Below are positions 8,283 to 18,893 of a stretch of DNA of 64,000 nt, piece after piece. Origin of the DNA: Lysobacteraceae bacterium (GTDB lineage Bacteria; Pseudomonadota; Gammaproteobacteria; Xanthomonadales; Ahniellaceae). Below the pieces are notes generated by a model. It made no database searches and was not told the DNA's origin. It saw only the letters and a list, made by a program, of their open reading frames with translations. Each line of letters starts with the position of its first letter. Position 1 is the stretch's first letter. The stretch covers positions 1 through 64,000 of the forward strand of contig JAJTHZ010000067.1 in the NCBI GenBank assembly GCA_021299185.1, in the 5' to 3' direction. The translations under genes and the position numbers were made by a program.

Positions 8283-8456
8283 CGGGCGATGCTCCGCGTC
8301 GGTGGTCGGGTGGGCAGCCGGCGAACGCCGGCAGCGTGGCCGCGGCAACGGCCTGCCCAGTGTCGTCGCGACACGGGCCTCTCATGTCTCACGCTACCCG
8401 CACGCCGGTCGAAGCGACATGAACCGGCCTCGCGCCCCGGGTCGGGAGATGTCGGC

Positions 8457-8813
8457 TCAGCGAAGCGTCGCGGCGCCGGTGGCCAGTTCGGTGCCGCAGG
8501 CTGGGCAGCGCAGGGCCTTATCCGGCGGCGGGAGCGCCGGTTCGTCCAGCACCTGCCCGCACTGCGTGCACTGCAGGCCCACCCAGCGCGCGCCGAAGCG
8601 CTTCCAGCCGCGGACCGCCAGCAGCAGCCAGGCGAGCGGCAGCACGATCATCAACGCCACCACCAGGTGCTTGTGGTCCTGCAGCAGCGGCTTGAGCCAG
8701 CGCGTGTGCACCGCGAAGTAGATCCCCAGCAGCGGCAGGGCGCCGATCGCGAGCGCGACGTGCTCGCCCCGTCGGAACACGCGCAGGCGGCGAATGAACT
8801 CGTCGCGGTTCAT
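8457..8813 (-). CDS. Small membrane protein with C-terminal zinc ribbon
   Basis: 118 residues, ATG at 8813. Two membrane helices (about residues 18-36 and 48-66) are followed by a cytoplasmic C-terminal ribbon with the cysteine pairs CTQC and CPAC, about 20 residues apart, a typical tetra-Cys zinc site. No named family is recognised. The neighbours (ChaA-type antiporter, ssrA) give no clear functional link. It may be a zinc- or RNA-binding membrane protein, but that is speculation. Confidence 0.65.
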   Translation of the reverse strand: MNRDEFIRRLRVFRRGEHVALAIGALPLLGIYFAVHTRWLKPLLQDHKHLVVALMIVLPLAWLLLAVRGWKRFGARWVGLQCTQCGQVLDEPALPPPDKALRCPACGTELATGAATLR

Positions 8814-8930
8814 GGGTGCAGGGTAGCGCAGGCGGCCCGGGCTTGCCGCCCACGCGCGCGCGCGGTTGCCCGGCGGGTGCGCCGCTCGGGAGCCGGTGCT
8901 TGCGGGAGGGGTGATGCTGCGCGTGGGTCG

Positions 8931-8966
8931 GAAACGACGACGGCGCCGTTGAGGCGCCGTCGTCGT
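8931..8966 (-). terminator. Intrinsic terminator downstream of ssrA
   Basis: A perfect 14-bp stem with a five-base loop (8934-8966), followed on the minus strand by TTTC. It lies about 60 bp past the 3' end of ssrA in the correct orientation. The stem is unusually long and fully GC-paired at its centre. Confidence 0.75.
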
Positions 8967-9028
8967 GGGTGACGTCTCCCTGGGGTGCCCGGCGGGTGGG
9001 CTCCGTCGGGCGACATCAGGGGCTGAAT

Positions 9029-9379
9029 TGGTGGAGGCGGGGGGAATTGAACCCCCGTCCGAGAGTGATCCGCCACTGGCACTACATGCTTATCGCATCG
9101 TTGGGTCTCGTCCGTGGCAACACGATGCGCAGGGCGCACCACGGAACCAGCCGGTTAGGAGTTAGCCGGGCGCCGACAGGCGGCGACGACCAGCGATCCC
9201 GTGATCATGACCCTACGCCGCGAGCACGGGCACAAGCGGTTTCGGGGCTAGGCCTTAAGCGGCCAGAGCGTAGACGTCGTCGTTGGCGTCTGAGTTTTTG
9301 CCGCTGGATTAACGAGGAAAGCTGCCCCCTCGGCATGCGCCAGAGAACTTCACTACCCCCGTCGAAGCCAGTCGCCCCC
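9029..9379 (-). ncRNA. ssrA: Transfer-messenger RNA (tmRNA)
   Basis: 351 nt on the minus strand. The 5' end GGGGGCG (9379-9373) pairs with CGCCTCC just before the encoded ACCA, giving a seven-base tRNA-like acceptor stem. The T-arm GGGGGTTCAATTCCCCC is complete. The internal message reads GCC AAC GAC GAC GTC TAC GCT CTG GCC GCT TAA, so the degradation tag is ANDDVYALAA. tmRNA with SmpB rescues stalled ribosomes and marks the unfinished protein for ClpXP/ClpAP. The gene lies directly upstream of smpB's 3' end, on the same strand. Confidence 0.97.
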
Positions 9380-9407
9380 GGGTGTGGTGTCGCCTTCCGA
9401 CGGTGAC

Positions 9408-9436
9408 ACTATGGGGCCGTCGCCGCACCGGCGCAA
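9408..9436 (-). promoter_or_regulatory. Promoter of ssrA
   Basis: On the minus strand, TTGCGC (9436-9431) and CATAGT (9413-9408) are 17 bases apart. Transcription would begin near 9401, leaving about 20 bases of leader to be removed by RNase P to reach the mature 5' end at 9379. The -35 lies within a GC hairpin after smpB that could also end smpB transcription. Confidence 0.55.
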
Positions 9437-9454
9437 GGGTGCGGCGGCGCCGGT

Positions 9455-9949
9455 TCAGGCCTTGTTGTGCGCGCGCAGGGCGCGCTGCTTGTCGCGCTCC
9501 CAGTCGCGTTCCTTCTCGGTCTCGCGCTTGTCGTGCGACTGCTTGCCGCGCGCCAGGCCGATCTCGACCTTGGCGCGGTTGTTCTTCCAGTACATGGCCA
9601 GCGGGACCACGGTGTAGCCCTTGCGCTCGACCGCGCCGATCAGGCGGTCGATCTCCTCGCGGTGCAGCAGCAGCTTGCGCGTGCGGCGCGCCTCGGGGAC
9701 CACATGGGTGGACGCCGACAGCAACGGCATGATCTGGGCCCCGAACAGGAACATTTCGCCGTCCTTGATGATGGCGTAGGCGTCGGTGATCTGGCCCTTG
9801 CCGGCGCGCAGGCTCTTCACCTCCCAGCCCTCGAGCGCGATGCCGGCCTCGAAGCGCTGGTCGATGTGGTACTCGTGGCGCGCGCGCTTGTTGAGCGCGA
9901 TCGTGCCGCCGTCGTCGCCGGCCTTGTCCTTGTCGGGTTTCTTCGCCAT
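9455..9949 (-). CDS. smpB: SsrA-binding protein SmpB
   Basis: 164 residues from ATG at 9949. Full-length family member. Characteristic stretches include [32 protein letters not shown], the loop [25 protein letters not shown] and the lysine/arginine-rich tail [20 protein letters not shown] that enters the mRNA channel. SmpB carries tmRNA to stalled ribosomes. The gene is adjacent to ssrA on the same strand and divergent from ratA, the classical gammaproteobacterial arrangement. About ten extra charged residues at the N-terminus are not conserved. Confidence 0.96.
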   Translation of the reverse strand: MAKKPDKDKAGDDGGTIALNKRARHEYHIDQRFEAGIALEGWEVKSLRAGKGQITDAYAIIKDGEMFLFGAQIMPLLSASTHVVPEARRTRKLLLHREEIDRLIGAVERKGYTVVPLAMYWKNNRAKVEIGLARGKQSHDKRETEKERDWERDKQRALRAHNKA

Positions 9950-10021
9950 TTCTTGCCTTCCTCGGCCTAGAATTGTGACCGATCCGGCGCCGCCGTGCGC
10001 GCCGGCCGCAGCGAGTCGCCC

Positions 10022-10453
10022 GTGACCCAGATCCGTCGCAGCGCGCTGGTCGCCCAGCCCGCCGCCCGCATGTACGACCTCGTCGCCGACGTCGAACGCT
10101 ACCCGCAGCGTTTCCGCTGGTGCGCGGCGGCCGCGGTGCAGGTGGTCGACCCGGTGACGGTGGTGGCGCGACTGGACCTGCGGTTCGCGGGGATGAATGC
10201 GTCCTTCGCCACGCGCAACGTGCACCAGCCGGCGGCGCGCATCGACCTGTCGCTGGTCGAGGGACCGTTCCGCAGCCTGCAGGGCGCCTGGACCTTCGAC
10301 GCGCTCGGCGAGGCCGGCTGCCGCATCGGGCTGCAACTGGATTTCGAGTTCGCCGGTCGCTTCCTCGGCGGCGCGCTGGCCAGCGGCTTCCAGGGACTGG
10401 CCGACCGGATGGTGGACGAATTCGTGCGCGTGGCGCGCGCAGAGGCGGCGTGA
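10022..10453 (+). CDS. ratA: RatA-type protein (START/COQ10 family)
   Basis: 143 residues from GTG at 10022. The family hallmarks are visible: an N-terminal [27 protein letters not shown] (helix and strand lining the lipid pocket), a central beta-sheet, and a long C-terminal helix [14 protein letters not shown]. In E. coli the homologue was described as a toxin blocking ribosome subunit joining. The wider family (COQ10) binds ubiquinone, so a quinone-related role is equally possible. It is divergent from smpB and overlaps the next gene by four bases (GTGA). A TAGAAT -10-like box lies at 9968-9973. Confidence 0.85.
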   Translation: MTQIRRSALVAQPAARMYDLVADVERYPQRFRWCAAAAVQVVDPVTVVARLDLRFAGMNASFATRNVHQPAARIDLSLVEGPFRSLQGAWTFDALGEAGCRIGLQLDFEFAGRFLGGALASGFQGLADRMVDEFVRVARAEAA

Positions 10454-10734
10454 GCCGCGTGCGCGCCGAGGTCTGCTACGCCGGGCCGGAGGGACAGTTC
10501 CTGCTGCCGGTCGAACTGCCGCCGGGCGCCACGCTGGCCGATGCGATCGATGCCTCGGGACTGCGTGCCCGCGTGCCGGGGCTGGTGGTCGACGACCGCC
10601 ATGTCGGCGTGTTCTCGAAGCCGCGCGCGCTGGCCTCCGTGGTGCAGGACGGCGACCGCGTGGAGGTCTACCGCCCGCTCAGGATCGATCCGCGCGACGC
10701 CCGCCGCGAACGCGCGGCGAAGACCAGGGGCTGA
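10450..10734 (+). CDS. rnfH: RnfH family ubiquitin-fold protein
   Basis: 94 residues from GTG at 10450, overlapping the ratA stop. The beta-grasp pattern is clear: strand [63 protein letters not shown]. The closing motif YRPLxxDPKExRRxRA is diagnostic for RnfH. The ratA-rnfH pair is conserved beside smpB in gammaproteobacteria. Its role is unsettled; it was first named in the Rnf electron-transport context. Confidence 0.88.
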   Translation: MSRVRAEVCYAGPEGQFLLPVELPPGATLADAIDASGLRARVPGLVVDDRHVGVFSKPRALASVVQDGDRVEVYRPLRIDPRDARRERAAKTRG

Positions 10735-10736
10735 CC

Positions 10737-11162
10737 TCAGCCACCGCCGCCCGGGCGGCGCTTCTCGCGTTCCTTCTGCTCCGCCTCCTCGAGCGGGTCG
10801 ATCGCGCGACCGCGCATGCGCACGGCGTCGTCGAGCAGGGTCTCGTCCTGCTGGCCGAAGTAGTCGCCTTCGATGCGCACCAGCAGGTTGTCCTCGAAGA
10901 ACAGGGTGAGGTTCTTGACCTCCGGCGTCGAACCGCGCCGGCTGATGCTGGCCGCGTAATCCCAGCGGTCCTGGTCGAACGGCGTCTGGATCGAGGGCGT
11001 GCCCATCACCAGCGACACCTGGCGCTTGGTCATGCCGGGTTTCAGGGACTCGACCATGTCCTTCTCGACCAGGTTGCCCTGGTTCACGTCCACCTTGTAG
11101 AGGATGCCGCAGCCGGTGAGGGCGACGAGGGCGAGGGCGAGCAGGGTGGGGCGCAGCAGCAT
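10737..11162 (-). CDS. bamE: Outer-membrane assembly lipoprotein BamE (SmpA)
   Basis: 141 residues, ATG at 11162. Lipoprotein signal peptide with lipobox LTGC (mature Cys about residue 18). The SmpA/OmlA domain follows: GNLVEKDMVESLKPGMTKRQVSLVMGTPSIQTPFDQDRWDYAA. BamE is a periplasm-facing lipoprotein of the Bam complex that folds outer-membrane beta-barrels. The C-terminal 30 residues (EEAEQKEREKRRPGGGG) are charged, longer than in E. coli and probably disordered. Divergent from fur, a conserved pairing in xanthomonads. Confidence 0.92.
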   Translation of the reverse strand: MLLRPTLLALALVALTGCGILYKVDVNQGNLVEKDMVESLKPGMTKRQVSLVMGTPSIQTPFDQDRWDYAASISRRGSTPEVKNLTLFFEDNLLVRIEGDYFGQQDETLLDDAVRMRGRAIDPLEEAEQKEREKRRPGGGG

Positions 11163-11193
11163 GCCGGTTCACTCCGGGAAGCGTGACCCCCGA

Positions 11194-11202
11194 TGATACA
11201 CT
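11194..11202 (+). promoter_or_regulatory. Extended -10 promoter of fur
   Basis: TGATACACT, an extended -10 element, lies 32 bp before the fur start. No convincing -35 at the right distance, in keeping with an extended -10 promoter. No clear Fur box was seen next to it. Confidence 0.45.
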
Positions 11203-11233
11203 GCGGCCCTGAACGAACACCCCGGAGCGCGCC

Positions 11234-11641
11234 GTGGAATCCAAGGACCTGCGCAAGGTCGGCCTCAAGGTGACCCAGCCGCGCATGCGGATCCTCGAGA
11301 TCCTCGAGCAGTCCGACGGCAAGCACCTCACCGCCGAAGACATCTACAAGCTCCTGCTGGCGCAGGACGAGGACATCGGGCTGGCGACCGTGTACCGCGT
11401 GCTGACCCAGTTCGAGGCGGCGGGCCTGGTCGTCAAGCACCATTTCGAGGGCGGGCAGTCGATCTACGAACTGGACCGCGGCGACCACCACGACCACATG
11501 GTCTGCGTCGAGACCGGCGTGGTGGTGGAGTTCGTCGACGAGCGGATCGAGCGCCTGCAGCACGAGATCGCCGACAAGCACGGCTACGAGATCGAGGACC
11601 ACAGCCTGGTCCTCTACGTGCGCCCCAAGCGCAAGCGCTGA
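11234..11641 (+). CDS. fur: Ferric uptake regulator Fur
   Basis: 135 residues, ATG at 11234. N-terminal winged helix (GLKVTQPRMRILEILEQS, then DIGLATVYRVLTQFEAAGLV), followed by the metal-binding, dimerising domain with HHFEGGQSIYEL and DHHDHMVCVETGVVVEF. The structural CxxC zinc pair of E. coli Fur is not complete: only one Cys is present, as in pseudomonad-type Fur. It represses iron-uptake genes when loaded with Fe2+. Divergent from bamE and convergent with recN. Confidence 0.95.
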   Translation: MESKDLRKVGLKVTQPRMRILEILEQSDGKHLTAEDIYKLLLAQDEDIGLATVYRVLTQFEAAGLVVKHHFEGGQSIYELDRGDHHDHMVCVETGVVVEFVDERIERLQHEIADKHGYEIEDHSLVLYVRPKRKR

Positions 11642-11654
11642 CCGCGGCCCGGCC

Positions 11655-13334
11655 TCAGCCGCCGGCCGCCCGCCGCAGCATGTCGCGCGCGTGGGCGCGC
11701 GTTTCGCGCGTGATGTCGACCCCGCCCAGCATGCGGGCGATCTCCTCCAGCCGCTGCGCGTCGTCGAGCAGCAGCAGGCGCGTGCGTGTCGCGCCGTCCT
11801 CGGCGGCCTTCGAGACCGCGAGGTGGCGATCGGCCTGCGCGGCGACCTGCGGCAGGTGGGTCACGCACAGCACCTGCCGGCTGCGACCCAGCTCGCGCAG
11901 CTTGCGCCCGACCACCTCGGCCACCGCGCCGCCGATGCCGGTGTCGACCTCGTCGAAGACCATGGTGGGCACGTCGCCACGGCCGAGCGCCGCGACCTCG
12001 ATCGCGAGGCTGATGCGCGACAGCTCGCCGCCGGAGGCGACCTTGCGCAGGGGGCGCTCGGGCTGGCCGGGGTTGGCGGCCACCATGAACTCCACCGCGT
12101 CGATGCCCTCCGGCGCCGGATCGCGCGACGGATCGGATTCGAAGGCCACCGCGAAGCGGCCGCCGGCCATGCCGAGTTCGCCCATCAGGGCCGAGACCTG
12201 CCGTGCCAGCGCGGCGCCGGCGGCCTGCCGGCGCGTCGACAGGGCCGCCGCGGCCAGGTCGTAGTCGCGCCGCAGCGCGGCCTGCCGCGCGCGCAGGTCC
12301 GCGAGCCGCTGATCGGCGCCGGCGATCGCGTCGTGCTCTTCGCGCAGGGCCGCTTCGCGCGCCTTCAGCTCGGTCGCCGGGACGCGGTGCTTGCGGGCGA
12401 GATCGTGGCAGCGCGCCAGTTGCGCATCGAGTTCGCCCAGGCGATCGGGGTCGAGGTCCATCTGCGCGCGGTAGCGGTCGATCGCCGCCGAGGCCTCGTC
12501 GACCTGCAGCGCGGCTTCGCGCAGCATCTGCGCGCTGGGCGCCAGCCGCGCATCGGTGGCCGCCAGGCGCTCGATCTCGGCCGCGATCCGCGCCAGTTGC
12601 GGGCGCACGGCGCCGTCGTGGTCGCCATCGAGTCCCTCCAGCGCGCGCTCGCTGCCGGCCAGCAGTTCGCCCTGCGCCGACAGCACGCGATGCTCGCGCT
12701 CCAGCTCGGCCAGTGCGGCCGGCTCCAGCGCATGGCGGGACAGTTCGTCGATCTGGAACCGCAGGAACTCCAGCGCCTGTCCGTCGCCGCCGCCGGCGCG
12801 GCCCGCCAGCGCGGTCGCTTCGCGCTGCAGCGACTGCCATTGCGCGGCCAGTGCGGCGACCTGCGCGCGCGCGTCGTCCAGTTCGCCGCAGGCGTCCAGC
12901 ACGGACAGCTGGCGGCTGCGCTGCAGCAGCGCCTGGTGCTCGTGCTGGCCGTGGATCTCGACCAGTTGCGCGGCGACCTCGCGCAGGGTCGCCAGCGTCA
13001 CCGGGCGGTCGTTGACGAAGGCGCGGCTCGTGCCGTCGGCACGCAGCACGCGGCGCAGGCGGCACTCGCTGCCGTCGTCGATCTCCAGTTCGCGCAGCAT
13101 CGCCACCACGGCGGGCAGGGTGGCGAGGTCGAATTCCGCGGCCAGTTCGGCGCGTTCGCAGCCGGCACGCACCATCGCGCTGTCGCCACGCGCGCCGCAC
13201 AGCAGGGCGAGCGCATCGACCATCAGCGACTTGCCGGCACCGGTTTCGCCGGTCAGGGCCGTCATGCCGGCGCCGGGCGCCAGTTCGGCGCGCTCGACGA
13301 TGGCGAAATCCTTGGCGGTGAGGACGCGCAGCAT
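11655..13334 (-). CDS. recN: DNA repair protein RecN
   Basis: 559 residues, ATG at 13334 giving MLRVLTAKDFAIVE, the standard RecN start. SMC-like ATPase: Walker A GETGAGKS near residue 30, a long coiled-coil middle with heptad-rich Ala/Leu/Arg stretches, and C-terminal signature and Walker B parts (KVASGGELSRISLAIEV, TMVFDEVDTGIGG). It acts early in double-strand-break repair with RecA. In many proteobacteria it is in the LexA regulon; I saw no convincing LexA box in the 125 bp before it. Divergent from hrcA. Confidence 0.95.
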   Translation of the reverse strand: MLRVLTAKDFAIVERAELAPGAGMTALTGETGAGKSLMVDALALLCGARGDSAMVRAGCERAELAAEFDLATLPAVVAMLRELEIDDGSECRLRRVLRADGTSRAFVNDRPVTLATLREVAAQLVEIHGQHEHQALLQRSRQLSVLDACGELDDARAQVAALAAQWQSLQREATALAGRAGGGDGQALEFLRFQIDELSRHALEPAALAELEREHRVLSAQGELLAGSERALEGLDGDHDGAVRPQLARIAAEIERLAATDARLAPSAQMLREAALQVDEASAAIDRYRAQMDLDPDRLGELDAQLARCHDLARKHRVPATELKAREAALREEHDAIAGADQRLADLRARQAALRRDYDLAAAALSTRRQAAGAALARQVSALMGELGMAGGRFAVAFESDPSRDPAPEGIDAVEFMVAANPGQPERPLRKVASGGELSRISLAIEVAALGRGDVPTMVFDEVDTGIGGAVAEVVGRKLRELGRSRQVLCVTHLPQVAAQADRHLAVSKAAEDGATRTRLLLLDDAQRLEEIARMLGGVDITRETRAHARDMLRRAAGG

Positions 13335-13459
13335 GGGAGGTTCCGGGGCGGGGCGACACGATAGCGCGCGTGCCGGGTCCGGCCAACCGTCCATCGGGCG
13401 CCGCGAAGGGCCCGGTTGACCCCCACCGGGCGGAACGCTACGGTCATCGGGTCCGGCCC

Positions 13460-14530
13460 ATGCCCCCGCCGCGGATGCCACGCAACGTCGCCGACGCCCT
13501 CGATTCCCGCGCCCGCCACCTGCTGCGCGCCCTGATCGCCGAGTACATCCGCGACGGGCAGCCGGTGGGATCGCGCACGCTGGCGCGCATGGCAGGCATG
13601 GACGTGAGTCCGGCCACCATCCGCAACGTGATGGCCGACCTCGAGGAGATCGGCCTCGTCGCCGCCCCGCACACGTCCGCCGGTCGCGTTCCCACCGCGC
13701 AGGGCTACCGCGTGTTCGTCGACAGCCTGCTCGAGATCAAGCCGCTCGACGCCAAGGAGGAAGCGCGCATCAGCAGCGTGCTGCCGGAGGCGCCGGGCAC
13801 CCAGGCCCTGCTCAGCAATGCCTCGTCCCTGCTGTCGGGCATCACCCACTTCGTCGGCCTGGTGACGGTGCCGCGCCGCGAGCAGTTCGCCTTCCGCCAC
13901 ATCGACTTCGTGCCGGTCGGCGGCAACCGGCTGCTGGTGATCCTGGTGTTCACCGACAACGAAGTGCAGAACCGCGTGATCGAGACCCCGAGGACCTACG
14001 GGCCGTCGGAACTCGAGCAGATGGCGAATTACCTCAACGCGCAGTTCGCGGGCCTGCCGCTGGACGAGATCCGGGCGCGGCTGGTCGCGGAGATGAGCCA
14101 GGCGCGTGCCGACCTCGACCGGACGATGGCGGCGGCGATCGACGTCGCGCAGGCCGCGTTGCGGGTCGAGACCCGCGAGGACGTGCTGGTGTCCGGGGCC
14201 GGCAACCTGCTCGGCGTGCAGGATCTCGCGCGGATCGACCGCCTGCGCGAGTTGTTCGAGGCCTTCCAGCGCAAGCAGGAACTGCTGCGCGTGCTGGAGA
14301 ACTGCATCCACGCCGACGGCGTGCGCCTGTTCATCGGCGAGGAGAGCGGGTTCGAGGCGCTGGGCCAGTGCTCGCTGGTCGCGGCGCCTTACGGCGCCGA
14401 TGGCAAGGTGCTCGGCGTGCTGGGCGTGATCGGGCCCACCCGCATGGCCTACGACCGGGTGATCCCGGTGGTGCAGGCCACGGCCCGCGTGGTGTCCAAC
14501 GCCTTGAATCGCTCTGGCTCGACCCCATAA
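13460..14530 (+). CDS. hrcA: Heat-inducible transcription repressor HrcA
   Basis: 356 residues if started at ATG 13460; an ATG at 13475 is an alternative, and neither has a clear ribosome-binding site. N-terminal winged helix with IRDGQPVGSRTLARMAGMDVSPATIRNVMADLEEIGLV, followed by the GAF-like domain and the HrcA core (TAQGYRVFVDSLL, QMANYLNAQFAGLPLDEIR). HrcA normally binds the CIRCE inverted repeat and represses chaperone genes. No CIRCE element was seen near hrcA, grpE, dnaK or dnaJ in this window, so its target is probably groES-groEL elsewhere, as reported in xanthomonads. A weak TTGACC-N17-TACGGT pair lies at 13416-13444. Confidence 0.93.
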   Translation: MPPPRMPRNVADALDSRARHLLRALIAEYIRDGQPVGSRTLARMAGMDVSPATIRNVMADLEEIGLVAAPHTSAGRVPTAQGYRVFVDSLLEIKPLDAKEEARISSVLPEAPGTQALLSNASSLLSGITHFVGLVTVPRREQFAFRHIDFVPVGGNRLLVILVFTDNEVQNRVIETPRTYGPSELEQMANYLNAQFAGLPLDEIRARLVAEMSQARADLDRTMAAAIDVAQAALRVETREDVLVSGAGNLLGVQDLARIDRLRELFEAFQRKQELLRVLENCIHADGVRLFIGEESGFEALGQCSLVAAPYGADGKVLGVLGVIGPTRMAYDRVIPVVQATARVVSNALNRSGSTP

Positions 14531-14592
14531 GCGGCTGCGGGATTCACCCGAGTATCACATCCGGCCGCCTGCGGCCGCAGCGGACTGTTGCC

Positions 14593-15099
14593 ATGACCGA
14601 ACCGAACCCGACCGGGCCCGCGCCCGATGCTGCCCCGCCCGCGCCCGAAGCGCGCGTGGCCGAACTCGAAGCCCAGCTGGGCGAGGCCCGCGCGGAGCAC
14701 CTGCGCCTGCTGGCCGAGGCCGAGAACCAGCGCAAGCGCTGGTCGCGCGAGGCCGAGGCGGCGCGCAAGTTCGGCGCCGAACGCCTGCTGTCCGACCTGC
14801 TGCCGGTGCTGGACAGCCTGGAGGCCGGGCTCAAGGCGCCGGGCGCCGATCCGGGCAAGCTGCGCGAGGGCATGGCGATGACCCAGCGCCTGCTGGAGAA
14901 GGTGCTCGCCGCCGGCGGGGCGATGCCGATCGATCCGGCCGGTGCCGCCTTCGACCCCGAACAGCACCAGGCGATGAGCCTGGTCGACGCCCCTGGCCAG
15001 GCGCCGGGCAGCGTGGTCACTGTGTTCCAGAAGGGCTGGCGGCTGCACGAGCGCCTGCTGCGTCCGGCGATGGTCGCCGTGGCACGCGACCCGCAATGA
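14593..15099 (+). CDS. grpE: Nucleotide-exchange factor GrpE
   Basis: 168 residues, ATG at 14593, 62 bp after hrcA. Disordered Pro/Ala-rich N-terminus, then the long dimerisation helix (ARVAELEAQLGEARAEHLRLLAEAENQRKRWSREAEAARKFG), and the C-terminal beta-wing with MPIDPAGAAFDPEQHQAMSLVD and VTVFQKGWRLHERLLRPAMVAVA. It opens the DnaK nucleotide site and releases ADP. Shorter than E. coli GrpE (197) because of a reduced N-terminal tail. First gene of the chaperone series with dnaK and dnaJ. Confidence 0.95.
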   Translation: MTEPNPTGPAPDAAPPAPEARVAELEAQLGEARAEHLRLLAEAENQRKRWSREAEAARKFGAERLLSDLLPVLDSLEAGLKAPGADPGKLREGMAMTQRLLEKVLAAGGAMPIDPAGAAFDPEQHQAMSLVDAPGQAPGSVVTVFQKGWRLHERLLRPAMVAVARDPQ

Positions 15100-15111
15100 G
15101 CACCCGCGGCG

Positions 15112-15139
15112 CTTGAAAAGGCGCGCCGCATCCACAGAT
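15112..15139 (+). promoter_or_regulatory. Sigma-32-like heat-shock promoter before dnaK
   Basis: CTTGAAA (15112-15118) and CCACAGAT (15132-15139) are spaced by 13 bases, close to the sigma-32 pattern of CTTGAAA with a CCCCATNT-like -10. It would start dnaK transcription about 45 bp before the ATG, independently of grpE. Confidence 0.6.
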
Positions 15140-15190
15140 CGCTGACATCGCCGGGCAGTGAGCCCGCACCCCGCATCCGGAGACCCGACC

Positions 15191-17107
<1,917 letters not shown>

Positions 17108-17145
17108 GCAGGCGGCCCCGTGCCGGGGCCCTGGTCACGCTGCAC

Positions 17146-17172
17146 CCCGCGGCCGCCTCGTGCGGCCGCGGG
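17146..17172 (+). terminator. GC hairpin between dnaK and dnaJ
   Basis: An 11-bp perfect stem with a five-base loop (arms 17146-17156 and 17162-17172). It is followed by only two scattered T, so it is not a classical intrinsic terminator. It could lower read-through from dnaK into dnaJ or protect the dnaK transcript's 3' end. Confidence 0.35.
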
Positions 17173-17256
17173 TCGTTCCGGGTGTCACGTCGCCGTGGCG
17201 CCCGCGCACACCCGGCCGCGCGAACGTCCGCCGCGGCGCCCAGACGCTGATCCCGC

Positions 17257-18372
17257 ATGTCGAAACGTGACTACTACGAAGTCCTGGGGGTCGGCCGCGG
17301 CGCGACCGAGGACGAGGTGAAGAAGGCCTATCGCCGGCTGGCGATGAAGTACCACCCCGACCGCAACGACGGGGACAAGGGCGCCGAGCAGAAGTTCAAG
17401 GAGGCCAAGGAGGCCTACGAGGTGCTGTCGGACGCCGACAAGCGCCGCCTCTATGACGCGCATGGCCATGCCGCGTTCGAAGGCGGCGGCGGCGCGGGCC
17501 GCGGCGCTGCGGGCGCCGACTTCGGCGACATCTTCGGCGACATCTTCGGGGATATCTTCGGCGGCGGGCGGCAGCGCGCGCGCCGCGGGGCGGACCTGCG
17601 CTACGTGGTCGAACTCGACCTCGAGGAGGCGGTGTTCGGCGCCACGCGCGAGATCGAGATCCCGACCCTCGACGAATGCAAGGCCTGCGACGGCAGCGGC
17701 TCGTCCGACGGCAAGCGCAAGACCTGCGGCACCTGCCGCGGCCACGGCCGCGTGCGCATGCAGAACGGGATCTTCTCCATCCAGCAGACCTGCCCGACCT
17801 GCGGCGGGTCCGGGCAGGTGGTCGAGAACCCGTGCAAGGTCTGCCGCGGCGCCGGGCGCGTCGAAGGCGAGAAGACGCTGTCGGTGAAGATCCCCGCCGG
17901 CGTCGACGAGGGTGACCGCATCCGCCTCGCCGGCGAAGGCCAGGCCGGGGCGCGCGGGGTGCCGGCGGGCGACCTCTACGTCGAGGTCCACGTCAAGCCG
18001 CACCCGATCTTCCAGCGCGATGGCGCCGACCTCTACTGCGAAGTGCCGATCCGCTTCTCGCAGGCCGCCCTGGGCGGCGAACTCACCGTGCCCACGCTCG
18101 GGGGCGAGGCCCTGATCAAGATTCCGGTCGAAACGCAGAGCGGCAAGCTGTTCCGCCTGCGCGGCAAGGGCGTCAAGCCGGTGCGCGGGGGCGAAGCGGG
18201 TGACCTGCTGTGCCGCGTGGTCGTCGAGACCCCGGTCAAGCTGACCCGCAAGCAGAAGGAACTGCTGGAGCAGTTCGAGGCCTCGTTCGAGGATGGCCGC
18301 GAACACACGCCGCGGCAGACGGGCTGGTTCGACGGCGTGAAGCAGTTCTGGGACCGCATGACCTCGGGCTGA
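17257..18372 (+). CDS. dnaJ: Chaperone DnaJ (Hsp40)
   Basis: 371 residues, ATG at 17257. J-domain with the HPD tripeptide (KYHPDRN), then a Gly/Phe-rich segment containing three F-G-D-I repeats. The zinc domain has four C-x-x-C-x-G-x-G units ([36 protein letters not shown]). C-terminal substrate-binding beta-domains follow. Complete type I DnaJ. It delivers substrates to DnaK and stimulates its ATPase. About 150 bp separate it from dnaK. Confidence 0.97.
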   Translation: MSKRDYYEVLGVGRGATEDEVKKAYRRLAMKYHPDRNDGDKGAEQKFKEAKEAYEVLSDADKRRLYDAHGHAAFEGGGGAGRGAAGADFGDIFGDIFGDIFGGGRQRARRGADLRYVVELDLEEAVFGATREIEIPTLDECKACDGSGSSDGKRKTCGTCRGHGRVRMQNGIFSIQQTCPTCGGSGQVVENPCKVCRGAGRVEGEKTLSVKIPAGVDEGDRIRLAGEGQAGARGVPAGDLYVEVHVKPHPIFQRDGADLYCEVPIRFSQAALGGELTVPTLGGEALIKIPVETQSGKLFRLRGKGVKPVRGGEAGDLLCRVVVETPVKLTRKQKELLEQFEASFEDGREHTPRQTGWFDGVKQFWDRMTSG

Positions 18373-18394
18373 GGCCCGCGGCCGCGGCGCGCGC

Positions 18395-18703
18395 TCAGCT
18401 GGCGCGCGCCAGTTCCACGTCGGCGGGATCTTCGCGACGCACCTGCGACGGGTCGCCATACATGCGGAAGGCGGTCGGACGCCCGTCGTCGCCCATCACC
18501 ACCACCCGCGACACGGTCTGCCGCAGGCGCCAGGCGTTGGACGCCAGCGTGTGGGCCGCGTCGGCCGCGGCATCGCGATCGGGGAACGACGCCACCGGGG
18601 CGCCGGACTGAACCACCGTCCAGGTGCGACGATCGTTGGCCGATCGCTCGACCCGGAACACCTGCACGCTGGGCGTCTCGCTTCCGCTGGAGAGGGTGAT
18701 CAT
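18395..18703 (-). CDS. Small hypothetical protein
   Basis: 102 residues if it starts at MITLSSGSE (ATG 18703); longer in-frame starts exist up to 18862. The core reads ERSANDRRTWTVVQSGAPVASFPDRDAAADAAHTLASNAWRL, then RVVVMGDDGRPTAFRMYG. This two-strand, helix, strand pattern resembles DUF2188-like small proteins, in which a tail strand reads hxxDGxxxxxxxYG. No signal peptide in the short form. It lies between dnaJ and dapB on the opposite strand, with no operon partners. Function unknown. Confidence 0.55.
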   Translation of the reverse strand: MITLSSGSETPSVQVFRVERSANDRRTWTVVQSGAPVASFPDRDAAADAAHTLASNAWRLRQTVSRVVVMGDDGRPTAFRMYGDPSQVRREDPADVELARAS

Positions 18704-18881
18704 CGTCGTCGTGCAGGCTTGCGGCCCGCCTCCTTGGGGTTGCGCGGCCGACGTCGCGGTCCGCGTAGCCACTATGTCACCGCGGTGGCAGGGCTCCCGT
18801 GTGTTACCGGTAAAACACTTTTTCGGCGCCGCGCCTACCGGGGTGGCGCCACGACTTGTCACAGTGGCGCGCCGACCGGCC

Positions 18882-18887
18882 TACAAT
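18882..18887 (+). promoter_or_regulatory. -10 box of dapB, consistent with a leaderless transcript
   Basis: TACAAT ends seven bases before the dapB ATG at 18894, so transcription should begin at or next to the A of the start codon. A GTCACA at 18858-18863 would serve as -35 with an 18-base spacer. There is no ribosome-binding sequence before the gene. Confidence 0.5.
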
Positions 18888-18893
18888 GACGGC

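Noticed and set aside
17521-17565. Triple F-G-D-I repeat in DnaJ as an unusual expansion
   Set aside because: The Gly/Phe segment of many bacterial DnaJ proteins carries the same kind of repeat.
18799-18823. Palindrome TTACCGGTAA followed by TTTTT before dapB, as a terminator or operator
   Set aside because: The outer stem is weak and no plus-strand gene ends nearby; an operator is possible but there is no second copy to support it.
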